A stretch of 64,000 nucleotides of DNA from JAVVHH01 sp964613945 (GCA_964613945.1 CAZTJC010000011.1:55477-119476), one strand, 5' to 3'; positions 27,375 to 35,442 are shown, counted from the stretch's first letter. The notes: generated by a model not told the origin, from the letters alone. Made by a program: numbers and translations.

Positions 27375-28613
27375 CTACTTCGCGGCGTCCTTTTTAGCGG
27401 GCCAGACCGGCGCGGCAACCGCGATCGCGTCTGGCGCGACGGTCTGGAACGCGCCGTGCTGCACCTGCTGCAGCGCGGGCGTGGCCAGCACGTTTTGCCC
27501 GCTATCGTCGAAACGGATGCCGTCCCACAGCATCAGAGTCTCGCTGCCGGGCGTGTCGGTCGCCATCAGCGCGGTGCGCAGATCGATTGGTTTGGTCGAC
27601 GCAGCCCGGTTGATCACGTCGGCCAGCAACAGGATGCCGGTGATCTCGCGCGCCGTCATGGTGGTCAGCGGCTTGCCAGCCCGCGCCTTAAAGGCGGCAT
27701 CGACGTCCGACACGCCGGGTCGAGCCGGGATTGGGTCCGCGGTGTAGCTGATGCTGCGGAACACGCCGTCCGTTTCGACATTGGTCTCGCCGCGCTGCGT
27801 CAGCACCAGCGGCCCAACCCCACTCGCCGCAAGACGCGCCAGCAACATCGGCTCCTGGTCGCCGTTGAGCGCGACGAGCACCACGTTCGGCACCGCGGCG
27901 GTGACGGCCTGAACGGTCGCGTCCAGCGACGGGTTTTCCGCCGGCACCGGCACTTCCACCAACTTGAGGCCGACTGCCTCCCCCGCGACACGCACTGCGG
28001 CGGCGCGGGCGCGCCCGGCCGGGCTGTCCTCGACCACGAGGGCGACGGTTTGCACCGTTTGCCCATTGGCCGAGGCGATCGCGGCCAACATGCGCAACAT
28101 GCTGCGCGCATCGTTGGCGGGGGTCCGTCCGACGCGGAAGAACCAGGCGAGCCCGCCGGTATTGGTCATGGCGCTGTCGAGCGACAGGAACGGTATCCCG
28201 TGCTTCTCGGCAATCCGGCTGATCGCCGCCGCAACATCATCGGATAAGCCGCCGACCAGCGCCGTGGCATGTTCGTCGACGATCAGGTGCTCGGCAGCGA
28301 TCGAGGCCTTTTCCGGGTCTTCGCCATCGTCGGCCAGCACGACGGACAGCTTGGCGCCGCCGAGCCGCTCGAGGCCCTCGCCCGCGCCCATGACCACCTG
28401 CAGCCGTTCATGCTTGCCGTTGACGATGTCGAGTGCGGTGGCGACCGCGTTGCGGGCATCGCTGCCGGCGCCGGTGGTTGGGTAGATCGCGCCGACGATG
28501 ATCGGCGCCGGAGATGCGGGTGTCGCATCGGCAGGGCGCGCAACCGGATCGGCCGCATGGGCCAGCGGTGCGATCAGGAACGATACCGCAAGCGATGCTG
28601 CAACAATCCTCAA
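27375..28613 (-). CDS. Periplasmic binding protein, ABC amino-acid receptor type
   Basis: The product is 412 residues with a signal peptide (about 1-22, ending AHA) and a type 1 periplasmic-binding fold: IIVGAIYPTTGAGSDARNA, ATALVGGLSDDVAAAIS, PFLSLDSAMTNT and NVVLVALNGDQEPMLLARL. It resembles branched-chain amino acid receptors of the Peripla_BP_6 type. No permease or ATPase genes are adjacent, so it is an orphan receptor or has a distant partner. The start is taken as TTG at 28613 with GGAG eight bases upstream. The frame stays open further but only because it reads through the tRNA-His gene. Confidence 0.8.
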   Translation of the reverse strand: MRIVAASLAVSFLIAPLAHAADPVARPADATPASPAPIIVGAIYPTTGAGSDARNAVATALDIVNGKHERLQVVMGAGEGLERLGGAKLSVVLADDGEDPEKASIAAEHLIVDEHATALVGGLSDDVAAAISRIAEKHGIPFLSLDSAMTNTGGLAWFFRVGRTPANDARSMLRMLAAIASANGQTVQTVALVVEDSPAGRARAAAVRVAGEAVGLKLVEVPVPAENPSLDATVQAVTAAVPNVVLVALNGDQEPMLLARLAASGVGPLVLTQRGETNVETDGVFRSISYTADPIPARPGVSDVDAAFKARAGKPLTTMTAREITGILLLADVINRAASTKPIDLRTALMATDTPGSETLMLWDGIRFDDSGQNVLATPALQQVQHGAFQTVAPDAIAVAAPVWPAKKDAAK

Positions 28614-28642
28614 CCGACACTCCGCCGAAAAGAGGGAAATGC

Positions 28643-28719
28643 TGGGGCGATCGACGGGGATCGAACCCGCGACAACCGGTACCACAAACCGGCGCTCTAC
28701 CAACTGAGCTACGACCGCC
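28643..28719 (-). tRNA. tRNA-His (anticodon GTG), CCA encoded
   Basis: The minus strand folds as a full cloverleaf: acceptor stem GCGGTCG paired with CGATCGC (one G-U), a D-arm with AGCTCAGTTGGTAGAGC, anticodon arm CCGGTTTGTGGTACCGG with anticodon GTG, and T-arm GCGGGTTCGATCCCCGT. The discriminator is C73 and the base before position 1 is G (28719), giving the G-1:C73 pair that marks tRNA-His. The CCA end is encoded (28643-28645). The mature RNA without G-1 would span 28643-28718. Confidence 0.97.
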
Positions 28720-28744
28720 ACACCAGGGGTGCGGTTTAGAACCG

Positions 28745-29938
28745 CTACGAGGCTCGCGTCAATTGCGCAGCCCGGCCTTCACGCGAGAAAGCCCGCTCGA
28801 GTCGTCCGATCGCCTCATCGAGCACGGCTTCCCGCTTGCAGAAGGCGAAGCGCGCGTAGTGGGCCGGCGCCTCGCCTTCATAGAAGGCCGATACCGGGAT
28901 GGCCGTGACGCCGGCCTGCGTCGTGATGTGACGGCAGAATGCCACGTCGTCGCCCGCGAAGCCGAGCGGACTGAAATCGGCGGTGACGAAGTAGCTGCCA
29001 CGCGCTTCCAGCACGCCGAAGCCGAGCCGCGACAGTCCTGCCGACAGCCGGTCCCGCTTGGCGGCCAGGTCGGACGACAGACCATCAAAATAGGCCTGGT
29101 CCTTGGCCAAGCCGACCGCAACGGCACGCTGCAGGTTCGGCGGCGTGGTAAAGGTGAGGTTCTGGTGCGCCTTGGCGATGACGCTGGCGAGTGCCGCGGG
29201 AGCCGAAACATAGCCGATCTTCCAGCCGGTCAGGCTGAAGGTCTTGCCGGCGCTACCGATCCGCATGCAGCGGTCGCGCAGGCCCGGTAGCGTCATCAGC
29301 GGAATGTGCCGCCAGCCATCGAACGTCAGGTGCTCGTAGACCTCGTCGCACACGGCATAGGCATCGTGCTTTTGCAGCAGATCGCCGATGAAGGCGAGCT
29401 CGGCGGTGGTGAACACCTTGCCACAGGGGTTCATCGGCGTGTTGAGCAGGATCGCCTTGGTGCGCGGCCCGAACGCCGCCGCCAGCTCGGCCCGCGGCAG
29501 CTCCCATTTCGGCGGCGCCAGCCGGACCAGCTTGGGCACCGCGCCGAGCAGCCGGATCACCGGCAGGTAGGTGTCGTACAGCGGCTCGAACAGCACCACC
29601 TCGTCACCCGGGTTCAGCACCGCCATCAGCGACGCCGTGATCGCCTCGGTGGCGCCGGACGTGACGACGATCTCGGTCGCCGGATTAAAATCGAGGCCAT
29701 AGAAACGGGCATTGGCCGCGGCCACCGCCTCCCGCAGTTCGGGCACGCCGGTCATCGGCGGATATTGGTTGCGGCCATCCAGCAAGGCGTCGGCTGCGGC
29801 TTGCAGCACGTCGGCCGGGCCGTCCGTATCGGGGAAGCCCTGCCCCAGGTTAATGGCGCCGTGTTCGGTCGCCAGGGCGGACATGACCGTGAACACGGTA
29901 GTTCCGAGGCCAGACAGCAAGGCATTGGTGGGCTTCAA
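28745..29938 (-). CDS. PLP-dependent class I/II aminotransferase
   Basis: The 397-residue product is a fold-type I aminotransferase: INLGQGFPDTDGP, VTSGATEAITASLMA, LLNTPMNPCGKVFT, AVCDEVYEHLTFDG, SAGKTFSLTGWKIGY with the PLP-binding lysine, and the C-terminal RFAFCKRE arginine region. The pattern is close to the YbdL/DapC/kynurenine aminotransferase group that acts on methionine and related amino acids. Exact substrate is not fixed by sequence. The start is TTG at 29938 with GGAG about nine bases upstream. It is divergent from glnB and lies just upstream of tRNA-His on the same strand. Confidence 0.85.
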   Translation of the reverse strand: MKPTNALLSGLGTTVFTVMSALATEHGAINLGQGFPDTDGPADVLQAAADALLDGRNQYPPMTGVPELREAVAAANARFYGLDFNPATEIVVTSGATEAITASLMAVLNPGDEVVLFEPLYDTYLPVIRLLGAVPKLVRLAPPKWELPRAELAAAFGPRTKAILLNTPMNPCGKVFTTAELAFIGDLLQKHDAYAVCDEVYEHLTFDGWRHIPLMTLPGLRDRCMRIGSAGKTFSLTGWKIGYVSAPAALASVIAKAHQNLTFTTPPNLQRAVAVGLAKDQAYFDGLSSDLAAKRDRLSAGLSRLGFGVLEARGSYFVTADFSPLGFAGDDVAFCRHITTQAGVTAIPVSAFYEGEAPAHYARFAFCKREAVLDEAIGRLERAFSREGRAAQLTRAS

Positions 29939-30048
29939 CGGGCGACGCTCCGGGCGGGGTCAGGAAGTATGCGCCGCGTCCCGCGGTGCGGCAACTGCCT
30001 GCAATTGCGCCACCCCCTGCTGCCCAAGGCTCGGGCAGCCGCCTCCTT

Positions 30049-30073
30049 GCTTTGCCCATCGCACCAGCAAAGC
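30049..30073. repeat. 7-bp inverted repeat upstream of glnB
   Basis: GCTTTGC (30049-30055) and GCAAAGC (30067-30073) are perfectly complementary with an 11-base spacer. The site lies about 50 bases upstream of the sigma-54-type promoter, within reach of an activator such as NtrC. It does not match the usual TGCACC-type NtrC consensus closely, so its binding partner is unknown. Confidence 0.35.
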
Positions 30074-30121
30074 CGTCGGCCGCGCCCGCCCGCAGGGCCC
30101 GGCGGGCCGTGCATTGCCGAG

Positions 30122-30137
30122 TGGCACGCTGCGTGCA
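30122..30137 (+). promoter_or_regulatory. Sigma-54-type promoter of glnB-glnA
   Basis: TGGCACGCTGCGTGCA at 30122-30137 has the -24 GG (30123-30124) and -12 GC (30135-30136) separated by exactly 10 bases, with a perfect TGGCACG left half. The right half GTGCA differs at one base from TTGCA. Transcription would start near 30147, leaving a leader of about 70 bases before glnB. RpoN/NtrC control of glnB-glnA is well known in proteobacteria, which supports the call. Confidence 0.75.
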
Positions 30138-30190
30138 ACCCTCTGCCACCGACCTCTCGATGAGGCGGGATACGCAGCAACGGGAGGACG

Positions 30191-30209
30191 CCGGGCCTTA
30201 GACGCCCGG
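30191..30209 (+). promoter_or_regulatory. Leader hairpin just before glnB
   Basis: CCGGGC (30191-30196) pairs with GCCCGG (30204-30209) across a 7-base loop, followed by TGATTTT and the glnB ATG at 30219. It could act as a small attenuator or hold the ribosome-binding region. The only purine-rich site nearby, GGGAGGA, lies on the 5' side of the stem. Function is inferred from placement alone. Confidence 0.4.
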
Positions 30210-30218
30210 TGATTTTGG

Positions 30219-30557
30219 ATGAAGAAGATCGAGGCGGTCATCAAGCCCTTCAAGCTCGACGAGGTTAAGGAAGCGCTCCACGAAGTCGGGCTACAGGGGA
30301 TCACGGTGGTGGAGGCAAAAGGCTTCGGTCGCCAGAAAGGGCACACGGAGCTGTATCGCGGTGCCGAATACGTGGTGGACTTCCTCCCCAAGGTGAAGAT
30401 CGAAGTCGTGTGCGACGACGATCTGGTGGAACGTGCGGTCGAAGCCATCACGAATGCGGCGCGCACGGGCCGGATCGGTGACGGAAAGATTTTCATCGTG
30501 CCAGTCGAGGAAGTCGTGCGCATCCGCACCGGCGAACGCGGCAGCGACGCGATCTAG
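30219..30557 (+). CDS. glnB: Nitrogen regulatory protein PII
   Basis: PII senses ATP/ADP and 2-oxoglutarate and is uridylylated according to nitrogen status. It controls GlnE, NtrB and other targets. The 112-residue product is full length: MKKIEAVIKPFKLDEVKEAL, the T-loop GRQKGHTELYRGAEY with Tyr51 as the uridylylation site, and the B-loop region TGRIGDGKIFI followed by VRIRTGERG. Location upstream of glnA marks it as GlnB rather than the amtB-linked GlnK. It lies behind a sigma-54-type promoter. Confidence 0.97.
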   Translation: MKKIEAVIKPFKLDEVKEALHEVGLQGITVVEAKGFGRQKGHTELYRGAEYVVDFLPKVKIEVVCDDDLVERAVEAITNAARTGRIGDGKIFIVPVEEVVRIRTGERGSDAI

Positions 30558-30569
30558 AACGGCATTGTG

Positions 30570-30614
30570 GGCGGGCTCAGCCCGCCTCAACCAAGCCGCC
30601 TCGGAGTGGGCGGC
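30570..30614 (+). promoter_or_regulatory. Two tandem hairpins in the glnB-glnA spacer
   Basis: The first hairpin pairs GGCGGGC (30570-30576) with GCCCGCC (30580-30586) across a 3-base loop. The second pairs GCCGCC (30595-30600) with GGCGGC (30609-30614). Neither is followed by a T-tract, so full termination is unlikely. They could set mRNA processing or partial attenuation, giving different PII and glutamine synthetase levels from one transcript. Confidence 0.5.
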
Positions 30615-30637
30615 GAGACGAAGGAATAGTGGTCAGG

Positions 30638-32062
30638 ATGGCTAAAGACAAAAAAGACAGCGTCGCCAAAGTTCTCGAGATGATCCAGGAACAGTCGGTC
30701 GAATACGTCGACCTGCGCTTCACCGATCCGCGCGGCAAGTGGCAGCACACGGCGCAGCACATCTCGACGATCGACGAGGACGCGTTCCGCGACGGCATCA
30801 TGTTCGACGGTTCGTCGATCGCCGGCTGGAAGGCGATCAACGAGAGCGACATGATCCTGATGATGGATCCGGACACCGCGGTGATGGACCCGTTCGCGGC
30901 CAAGCCCAGCCTGATCATCTTCTGCGACATCTTTGAGCCCTCCACCGGCCAGCCCTACACGCGCGACCCGCGCAGCACCGCCAAGAAGGCCGAGGCGTTT
31001 GTGAAGTCCAGCGGCATCGGTGACACCGTCATGGTCGGCGCCGAAGCCGAATTCTTCATCTTCGACGACATCAAGTTCGGCACCGGCCCGAACTACGGCA
31101 AGTATGAGATCACCTCCATCGAGGGCCCCGGCGCCAACCTGCGCGAATACCCCGAAGGCAACATGGGCCACCGCCCCAGCGTCAAGGGCGGCTACTTCCC
31201 GGTCCCGCCGGTCGATAGCGAGAGCGACCTGCGCGCCGAGATGCTGTCCTCGATGGGCGAGATGGGCCTGGTCATCGAGAAGCACCACCACGAGGTGGCG
31301 CAAAGCCAGCACGAGCTCGGCACCAAGTTCAGCACGCTGGTCAACATGGCCGACCAGATGCAGATCTATAAGTATTGCGTGCACAACGTCGCCCACAGCT
31401 ACGGCAAGACGGCGACGTTCATGCCCAAGCCGATTTACGGCGATAACGGCTCCGGCATGCACACGCACCAGAGCATCTGGAAAGACGGCAAGCCGCTGTT
31501 CGCCGGGTCGGGCTATGCCGACCTGTCGGAGATGTGCATCTACTTCATCGGCGGCATCATCAAGCACGCCAAGGCTATCAACGCCTTCACCAACCCGAGC
31601 ACCAACAGCTACAAGCGGTTGATCCCGGGCTTCGAGGCGCCGGTGCTGCTGGCCTACTCGGCGCGTAACCGCTCCGCCTCCTGCCGCATCCCGTACACCA
31701 CCAGCCCGAAGGCCAAGCGCGTGGAAGTCCGCTTCCCCGACGCGACCGCCAACCCGTATCTGGCGTATTCGGCGATCCTGATGGCCGGGCTCGACGGCAT
31801 CCGCAACAAGATCCATCCGGGCGACCCGATGGACAAGGACCTCTACGACCTGCCGCCTGAGGAGCTGAAGGACATCCCGACCGTGTGCGGCAGCCTGCGC
31901 GAAGCACTCGTTTCGCTCGAAGCCGACCACGACTTCCTGTTGGCCGGCGACGTCTTCAACCTCGAGCAGATCAAGAGCTACATCGAGCTGAAGTGGACCG
32001 AGGTGTATAAATTCGAGCACACGCCGCATCCGGTCGAGTTCGAGATGTACTACTCCGCGTAG
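30638..32062 (+). CDS. glnA: Type I glutamine synthetase GlnA
   Basis: GlnA makes glutamine from glutamate, ammonia and ATP and is the main target of the PII cascade. The 474-residue product has the N-terminal FTDPRGKWQH, MFDGSSIAGW, the metal site VGAEAEFFIFD, the ATP region GSGMHTHQSIW, NRSASCRIPY and the adenylylation loop LYDLPPEEL with the target tyrosine at about residue 403. Length is normal for GSI-beta. The ATG at 30638 was preferred to a GTG nine bases earlier because AAGGAA is too close to the GTG. A strong terminator follows. Confidence 0.97.
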   Translation: MAKDKKDSVAKVLEMIQEQSVEYVDLRFTDPRGKWQHTAQHISTIDEDAFRDGIMFDGSSIAGWKAINESDMILMMDPDTAVMDPFAAKPSLIIFCDIFEPSTGQPYTRDPRSTAKKAEAFVKSSGIGDTVMVGAEAEFFIFDDIKFGTGPNYGKYEITSIEGPGANLREYPEGNMGHRPSVKGGYFPVPPVDSESDLRAEMLSSMGEMGLVIEKHHHEVAQSQHELGTKFSTLVNMADQMQIYKYCVHNVAHSYGKTATFMPKPIYGDNGSGMHTHQSIWKDGKPLFAGSGYADLSEMCIYFIGGIIKHAKAINAFTNPSTNSYKRLIPGFEAPVLLAYSARNRSASCRIPYTTSPKAKRVEVRFPDATANPYLAYSAILMAGLDGIRNKIHPGDPMDKDLYDLPPEELKDIPTVCGSLREALVSLEADHDFLLAGDVFNLEQIKSYIELKWTEVYKFEHTPHPVEFEMYYSA

Positions 32063-32085
32063 ATCCTGATCTACCGTTAGTCGTG

Positions 32086-32116
32086 AACGCCCCGGTCTTT
32101 GATCGGGGCGTTTTCG
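32086..32116 (+). terminator. Rho-independent terminator after glnA
   Basis: AACGCCCCG (32086-32094) pairs perfectly with CGGGGCGTT (32104-32112) across a 9-base loop, followed by TTCGTTTC. The 9-bp GC-rich stem and T-rich tail, 24 bases after the glnA stop, are typical of an intrinsic terminator. It separates glnB-glnA from the porin. Confidence 0.9.
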
Positions 32117-32263
32117 TTTCTACAGCGATCATTGCCCTGCCGATGGGCTTACGCGATGCGACATTGCAACAACGACCGGAATTTATGCAAAACTGTTCCG
32201 ATCGGCCGTTTCTTTATGGCTTTTATACTTGTGCAGCCTCGATCCGCTCGCAAGAATTGCTGC

Positions 32264-33616
32264 ATGAAGCACTCCCGCACCAAGAATCGCCCCGCAGCCC
32301 TACGGGCCTCCCTCCCTGCCTTGGCAGGGTTATGCGTGCTCGGCGCCAGCCAGGGCGCGATCGCGCAGAGTGCCGGCATCCAGCCCGGCATCACCAACCA
32401 GGCAGCCTCACCGCCGGCGGTGACTGACCCGACGGCCCCGGCCGGCGCGGCGACCCTGCCGGTCGCGTCGTCCGGCTGGGCCAGCACCATCAAGCTCGGC
32501 TTCCAGGGTGAGGCCGGCATCGTCGGCAACACGCTGTCGCCGGACAACAATCGTAATTTCGGCATGCTGATGACCGATTCAGCCAACCGCCCGGTGCTGA
32601 ACCAGCTGCTCGCCACCGTCAGCCGCGACATTGACCCGAAAGCCACCACCGTCGACGTCGGCTTCAAGTTCCAGGCCATGTACGGCTCGGACTCCCGCAT
32701 CACCCACACCCTCGGCGTGTTCGATCAGCTGATCCACGACCGCAACCAGCTCGACATCGTCGAGGCCGATATCAGCCTCCACCTGCCTTATCTGTTCGCT
32801 GGCGGCATCGACGTCAAAGCCGGCATCTACCCGACCCCGCTCGGCGTCGAAGTCATCGACCCCAAGGGCAACCCGTTCTACACCCACTCCTACATCTTCA
32901 ACTACGGCCTGCCCTATAAGCACACCGGCGTGCTGGCCACGGCCCACGTCAGCGACCTCGTCGACATCTATGGCGGCGTCGACAGCGGCGTGAATACCGG
33001 CATCGCCTACGGCGCCGGCGACAACAACCAGCGACCCGGCGGCATCGCCGGCATCGGCCTCAACGTGCTCAACGGCAAGTTCACCCTGCTCGCGCTGACG
33101 CACATGGGCCCCGAGAACCCGAAGCCGGCCACCCCCTTCGCCAACAGCGCGATGCGCTACCTCAACGACGTCGCGATCGTCTATAAGGCGACCGAGAAGC
33201 TGACGCTGACCGGCGAGTTGAATTACATCCGCGATGCCGGGTTCCGTGCCGAAGCGTACGGCGTTGCAACCTATGCGAGCTACGCGCTGACGGATTCCTT
33301 GACGTTGAATGGCCGCGCCGAGGCTTTTCGCGACAACAACAATTTCTTCGTCTCCAACCCGGTCGGCAGCCTCGACTACGCCAACTCGGAACGCGGCAAC
33401 TTCAGCAATCTGATCACGGCGGCCAAGCCGACCACCTACGGTGAACTCACGGTCGGTGCCACCTACAAGATCCCCGGTCTGCCGGAAAAGCTGACCACCG
33501 CGCTGTTCCGTCCCGAGGTGCGCTACGACCGCTCGCTCAACGGCACCAACCCCTACGGCGATGGCCGCGCCCGGGACCGCTGGACGATCTCCGGCGACAT
33601 CGTGTTAGGTTTCTAA
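32264..33616 (+). CDS. Outer-membrane beta-barrel porin (BBP2/OmpL-like)
   Basis: The 450-residue product begins with a signal peptide (about 1-32, ending AIAQ). A Pro/Ala-rich linker leads into long alternating strands such as IKLGFQGEAGIVGN, TTVDVGFKFQAMYGS and IDVKAGIYPTPLGVEVID, and it ends in phenylalanine (DIVLGF), as outer-membrane barrels do. The layout matches the putative beta-barrel porin-2 family seen in Acetobacteraceae and others. The substrate is unknown; placement after glnA hints at nitrogen-compound uptake, but this is only positional. The ATG at 32264 begins the signal peptide. The 200-base upstream region is AT-rich with no clear promoter. Confidence 0.75.
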   Translation: MKHSRTKNRPAALRASLPALAGLCVLGASQGAIAQSAGIQPGITNQAASPPAVTDPTAPAGAATLPVASSGWASTIKLGFQGEAGIVGNTLSPDNNRNFGMLMTDSANRPVLNQLLATVSRDIDPKATTVDVGFKFQAMYGSDSRITHTLGVFDQLIHDRNQLDIVEADISLHLPYLFAGGIDVKAGIYPTPLGVEVIDPKGNPFYTHSYIFNYGLPYKHTGVLATAHVSDLVDIYGGVDSGVNTGIAYGAGDNNQRPGGIAGIGLNVLNGKFTLLALTHMGPENPKPATPFANSAMRYLNDVAIVYKATEKLTLTGELNYIRDAGFRAEAYGVATYASYALTDSLTLNGRAEAFRDNNNFFVSNPVGSLDYANSERGNFSNLITAAKPTTYGELTVGATYKIPGLPEKLTTALFRPEVRYDRSLNGTNPYGDGRARDRWTISGDIVLGF

Positions 33617-33641
33617 GACAGCGCCGACTAAACCAGGGGGT

Positions 33642-33679
33642 GTTCTGTCAGCCTATTTTACAACTTTTGGCGGCAGAAC
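33642..33679 (+). repeat. Imperfect inverted repeat between porin and PEP-CTERM gene
   Basis: GTTCTGTCAGCC (from 33642) and GGCGGCAGAAC (to 33679) are complementary apart from one bulge. The dyad lies 26 bases after the porin stop and about 45 bases upstream of the sigma-54-type promoter at 33725. It lacks a T-tract. It could be an end-of-transcript hairpin for the porin or an enhancer site for an RpoN activator. Confidence 0.4.
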
Positions 33680-33724
33680 ATTCACGGTAGCGTTAAAGCG
33701 CTGTTATAAAAGAATTACTAAAGC

Positions 33725-33740
33725 TGGCATGACGCTTGCT
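33725..33740 (+). promoter_or_regulatory. Near-consensus sigma-54 promoter of the PEP-CTERM gene
   Basis: TGGCATGACGCTTGCT at 33725-33740 has GG (33726-33727) and GC (33738-33739) separated by exactly 10 bases. It differs from TGGCACG-N4-TTGCT at a single position. Transcription would start near 33750, about 43 bases before the ATG. RpoN-dependent PEP-CTERM expression with the PrsK/PrsR two-component pair is known from other proteobacteria, so the placement makes sense. Regulator identity here is inferred. Confidence 0.8.
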
Positions 33741-33792
33741 AATTCTCCTGCATGCCGGTCGCGATGAAGCGGCCCTTCGGAGAACCAAGGTT

Positions 33793-34413
33793 ATGTTCAA
33801 GAACGCTCTTCTCGCCGCCGTCGTCACCGTTGCTTCCATTGGCGCAGCTTCCGCCGCCCCGATCAGCGGCTCCTTCTCGCTGGCGTCGTTCAGCGGCAGC
33901 TACGTCGGTGGAACCGCAGCAACTGCAACCGGCCTCGATTTCGGCGATGTCTTCGGCGGAACGGGCAACGGCTACGGCACCAACGGCTCGGCGCTGGTCG
34001 GCAATGCAAAAGGCAGCTTCGCCGGCCTGAACAACATGCTCGCCAGCATCTCCGACATCGCGCTCGGTGACGGAGTGGCCAACCCGTACGTGGCCAACCC
34101 GTTCATCAGCTTCGGCAGCGCCAGCAACATCGTCCTGAACTTCACGAATGCCGCCCTGACCCGTTCGCCGCTGGGCACCAGCGTCACCGTCACCGGCAGC
34201 GCCCTGTTCACGGACGGCATCGACGCCGACGCCACCACCGGCATGTTCTCGCTGGCGACCAGCTCGCAGAACGGCCTGTCCTCGGACGTCAACTTCACCT
34301 TCACCAGCAACGCCAGCACCACCGCCAACGCAGTTCCCGAGCCGATTTCCATCGCCCTGCTCGGCAGCGGCCTCGTCGGTCTCGGCCTACTTCGCAACAA
34401 GCGTCGCGCCTAA
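33793..34413 (+). CDS. PEP-CTERM sorting domain-containing surface protein
   Basis: The 206-residue product has a signal peptide (about 1-22, ending ASA), a body rich in Gly, Ser, Thr, Asn and Ala with no enzyme motif, and a C-terminal sorting signal: VPEP, a hydrophobic helix (ISIALLGSGLVGLGLL) and a basic end RNKRRA. PEP-CTERM proteins are recognised at this tripartite tail by an exosortase (EpsH family), cut and anchored or released at the surface, often in exopolysaccharide-producing bacteria. No exosortase is in the window. The ATG at 33793 has AAGG upstream. The gene stands alone, with its own promoter and terminator. Confidence 0.92.
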   Translation: MFKNALLAAVVTVASIGAASAAPISGSFSLASFSGSYVGGTAATATGLDFGDVFGGTGNGYGTNGSALVGNAKGSFAGLNNMLASISDIALGDGVANPYVANPFISFGSASNIVLNFTNAALTRSPLGTSVTVTGSALFTDGIDADATTGMFSLATSSQNGLSSDVNFTFTSNASTTANAVPEPISIALLGSGLVGLGLLRNKRRA

Positions 34414-34455
34414 CCTGCATCGCCGAACACCGCTCGGCGAAGTATCTCCAAGAGA

Positions 34456-34484
34456 AACCCCGGCCCAAGTGGCCGGGGTTTTTC
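34456..34484 (+). terminator. Strong terminator after the PEP-CTERM gene
   Basis: AACCCCGGCC (34456-34465) pairs perfectly with GGCCGGGGTT (34471-34480) across a 5-base loop and is followed by a run of T. This is a textbook intrinsic terminator on the plus strand. It lies between convergent genes; the minus strand lacks a good T-tract. Confidence 0.92.
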
Positions 34485-34500
34485 GTTGCCGGGGCCAGCG

Positions 34501-35442
34501 CTACCGGATCAGCGTCTTGCTCAACATTCCATGCACGCCCTTCTCGCCGTTCACCGTCTGCGTCACGTGAAAATCGACCGCCAGCGAACACAGCTGATAG
34601 GCTTGATCCCGTGACAGCCCGCTCCGGCTACAGATAAAGGCGATCATCTCCCGCAACGCCGTCTTCATGGCGACGTCGAGATCCTCGTGCATTCCCATCG
34701 AGATGTAATGTGTCGCCGTCTCGCCCCGCGGGTAGCGCAGCGCCTCACCGCCCTTGTGCAGCACAAGTGTGAACGTACCGTTGAGGCAAATCTCCAGCGC
34801 GTTGATGCACACCTCGCCGTCGCCCTGCACACCATGGCCGTCGCCGGCCGAGAAGTTCGCGCCCGGGACGAACACCGGCAGGAACAGCGAACTGCCGACA
34901 CCCAATTCCTTGTTGTCGAGGTTGCCACCGTGCTCGCGGGGCTCTTTGGTCGACAGCACGCCGTAGGACGGCTTCGGCGCCACGCCCATGACGCCGAAGA
35001 ATGGCTGCAACGGCAGTTCCATCCCCCAGGGCAGGCGGCAAGTGTTGGCCGCGCGATCGATCGGGATGTGGCTCAGAAACCGGTCGGGAAAGTCTTCAGG
35101 CAACGTGCCGAATAATGGGCGATGGCCGCAGAAGCCCCAATCCGCCCCGAACTCGATGGCATCGATCCGCACTTCAAGCGTATCGCCGGGTTCGGCGCCG
35201 GCGACCGCGATCGGTCCGGTCAGGATGTGTGGCCCGCGCTGCGGCACGGTCGCGTGGATCGCCGACAACGCCGGCGGAACGATCATGCCAGAACTTGGCG
35301 GCGGCATCGCATCAGCGGGGCCGGAGACGCACTCAAGCATGACGGTATCGCCGCTGGAAATCGTCAGGATCGGCGCTTCAGCCGCGCTGAATGTGCCCCA
35401 ATGCACGGTATCGGGGCTGGCGGAAACGTGGTGGACGGCCAT
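34501..35442 (-). CDS. Acetamidase/formamidase family protein
   Basis: The 313-residue product belongs to the FmdA/AmdA family, which hydrolyses short amides such as formamide or acetamide to ammonia and the acid. Visible features include HILTGPIAVAGAEPGDTLEVRI, FGVMGVAPKPS, HGGNLDNKELGVGSSLFLPVFVPGANFSAGDGH and NGEKGVHGM. The substrate is not certain, since family members include uncharacterised proteins. Proximity to glnB-glnA would suit ammonia release, but the gene is on the opposite strand behind a terminator. The ATG at 35442 has GGAG about ten bases upstream. Confidence 0.88.
   Translation of the reverse strand: MAVHHVSASPDTVHWGTFSAAEAPILTISSGDTVMLECVSGPADAMPPPSSGMIVPPALSAIHATVPQRGPHILTGPIAVAGAEPGDTLEVRIDAIEFGADWGFCGHRPLFGTLPEDFPDRFLSHIPIDRAANTCRLPWGMELPLQPFFGVMGVAPKPSYGVLSTKEPREHGGNLDNKELGVGSSLFLPVFVPGANFSAGDGHGVQGDGEVCINALEICLNGTFTLVLHKGGEALRYPRGETATHYISMGMHEDLDVAMKTALREMIAFICSRSGLSRDQAYQLCSLAVDFHVTQTVNGEKGVHGMLSKTLIR

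Noticed and set aside
30587..32029. A 480-codon minus-strand frame opposite glnA
   Set aside because: Antisense to a clear glutamine synthetase, no domain and no ribosome-binding site; explained by high third-position GC.
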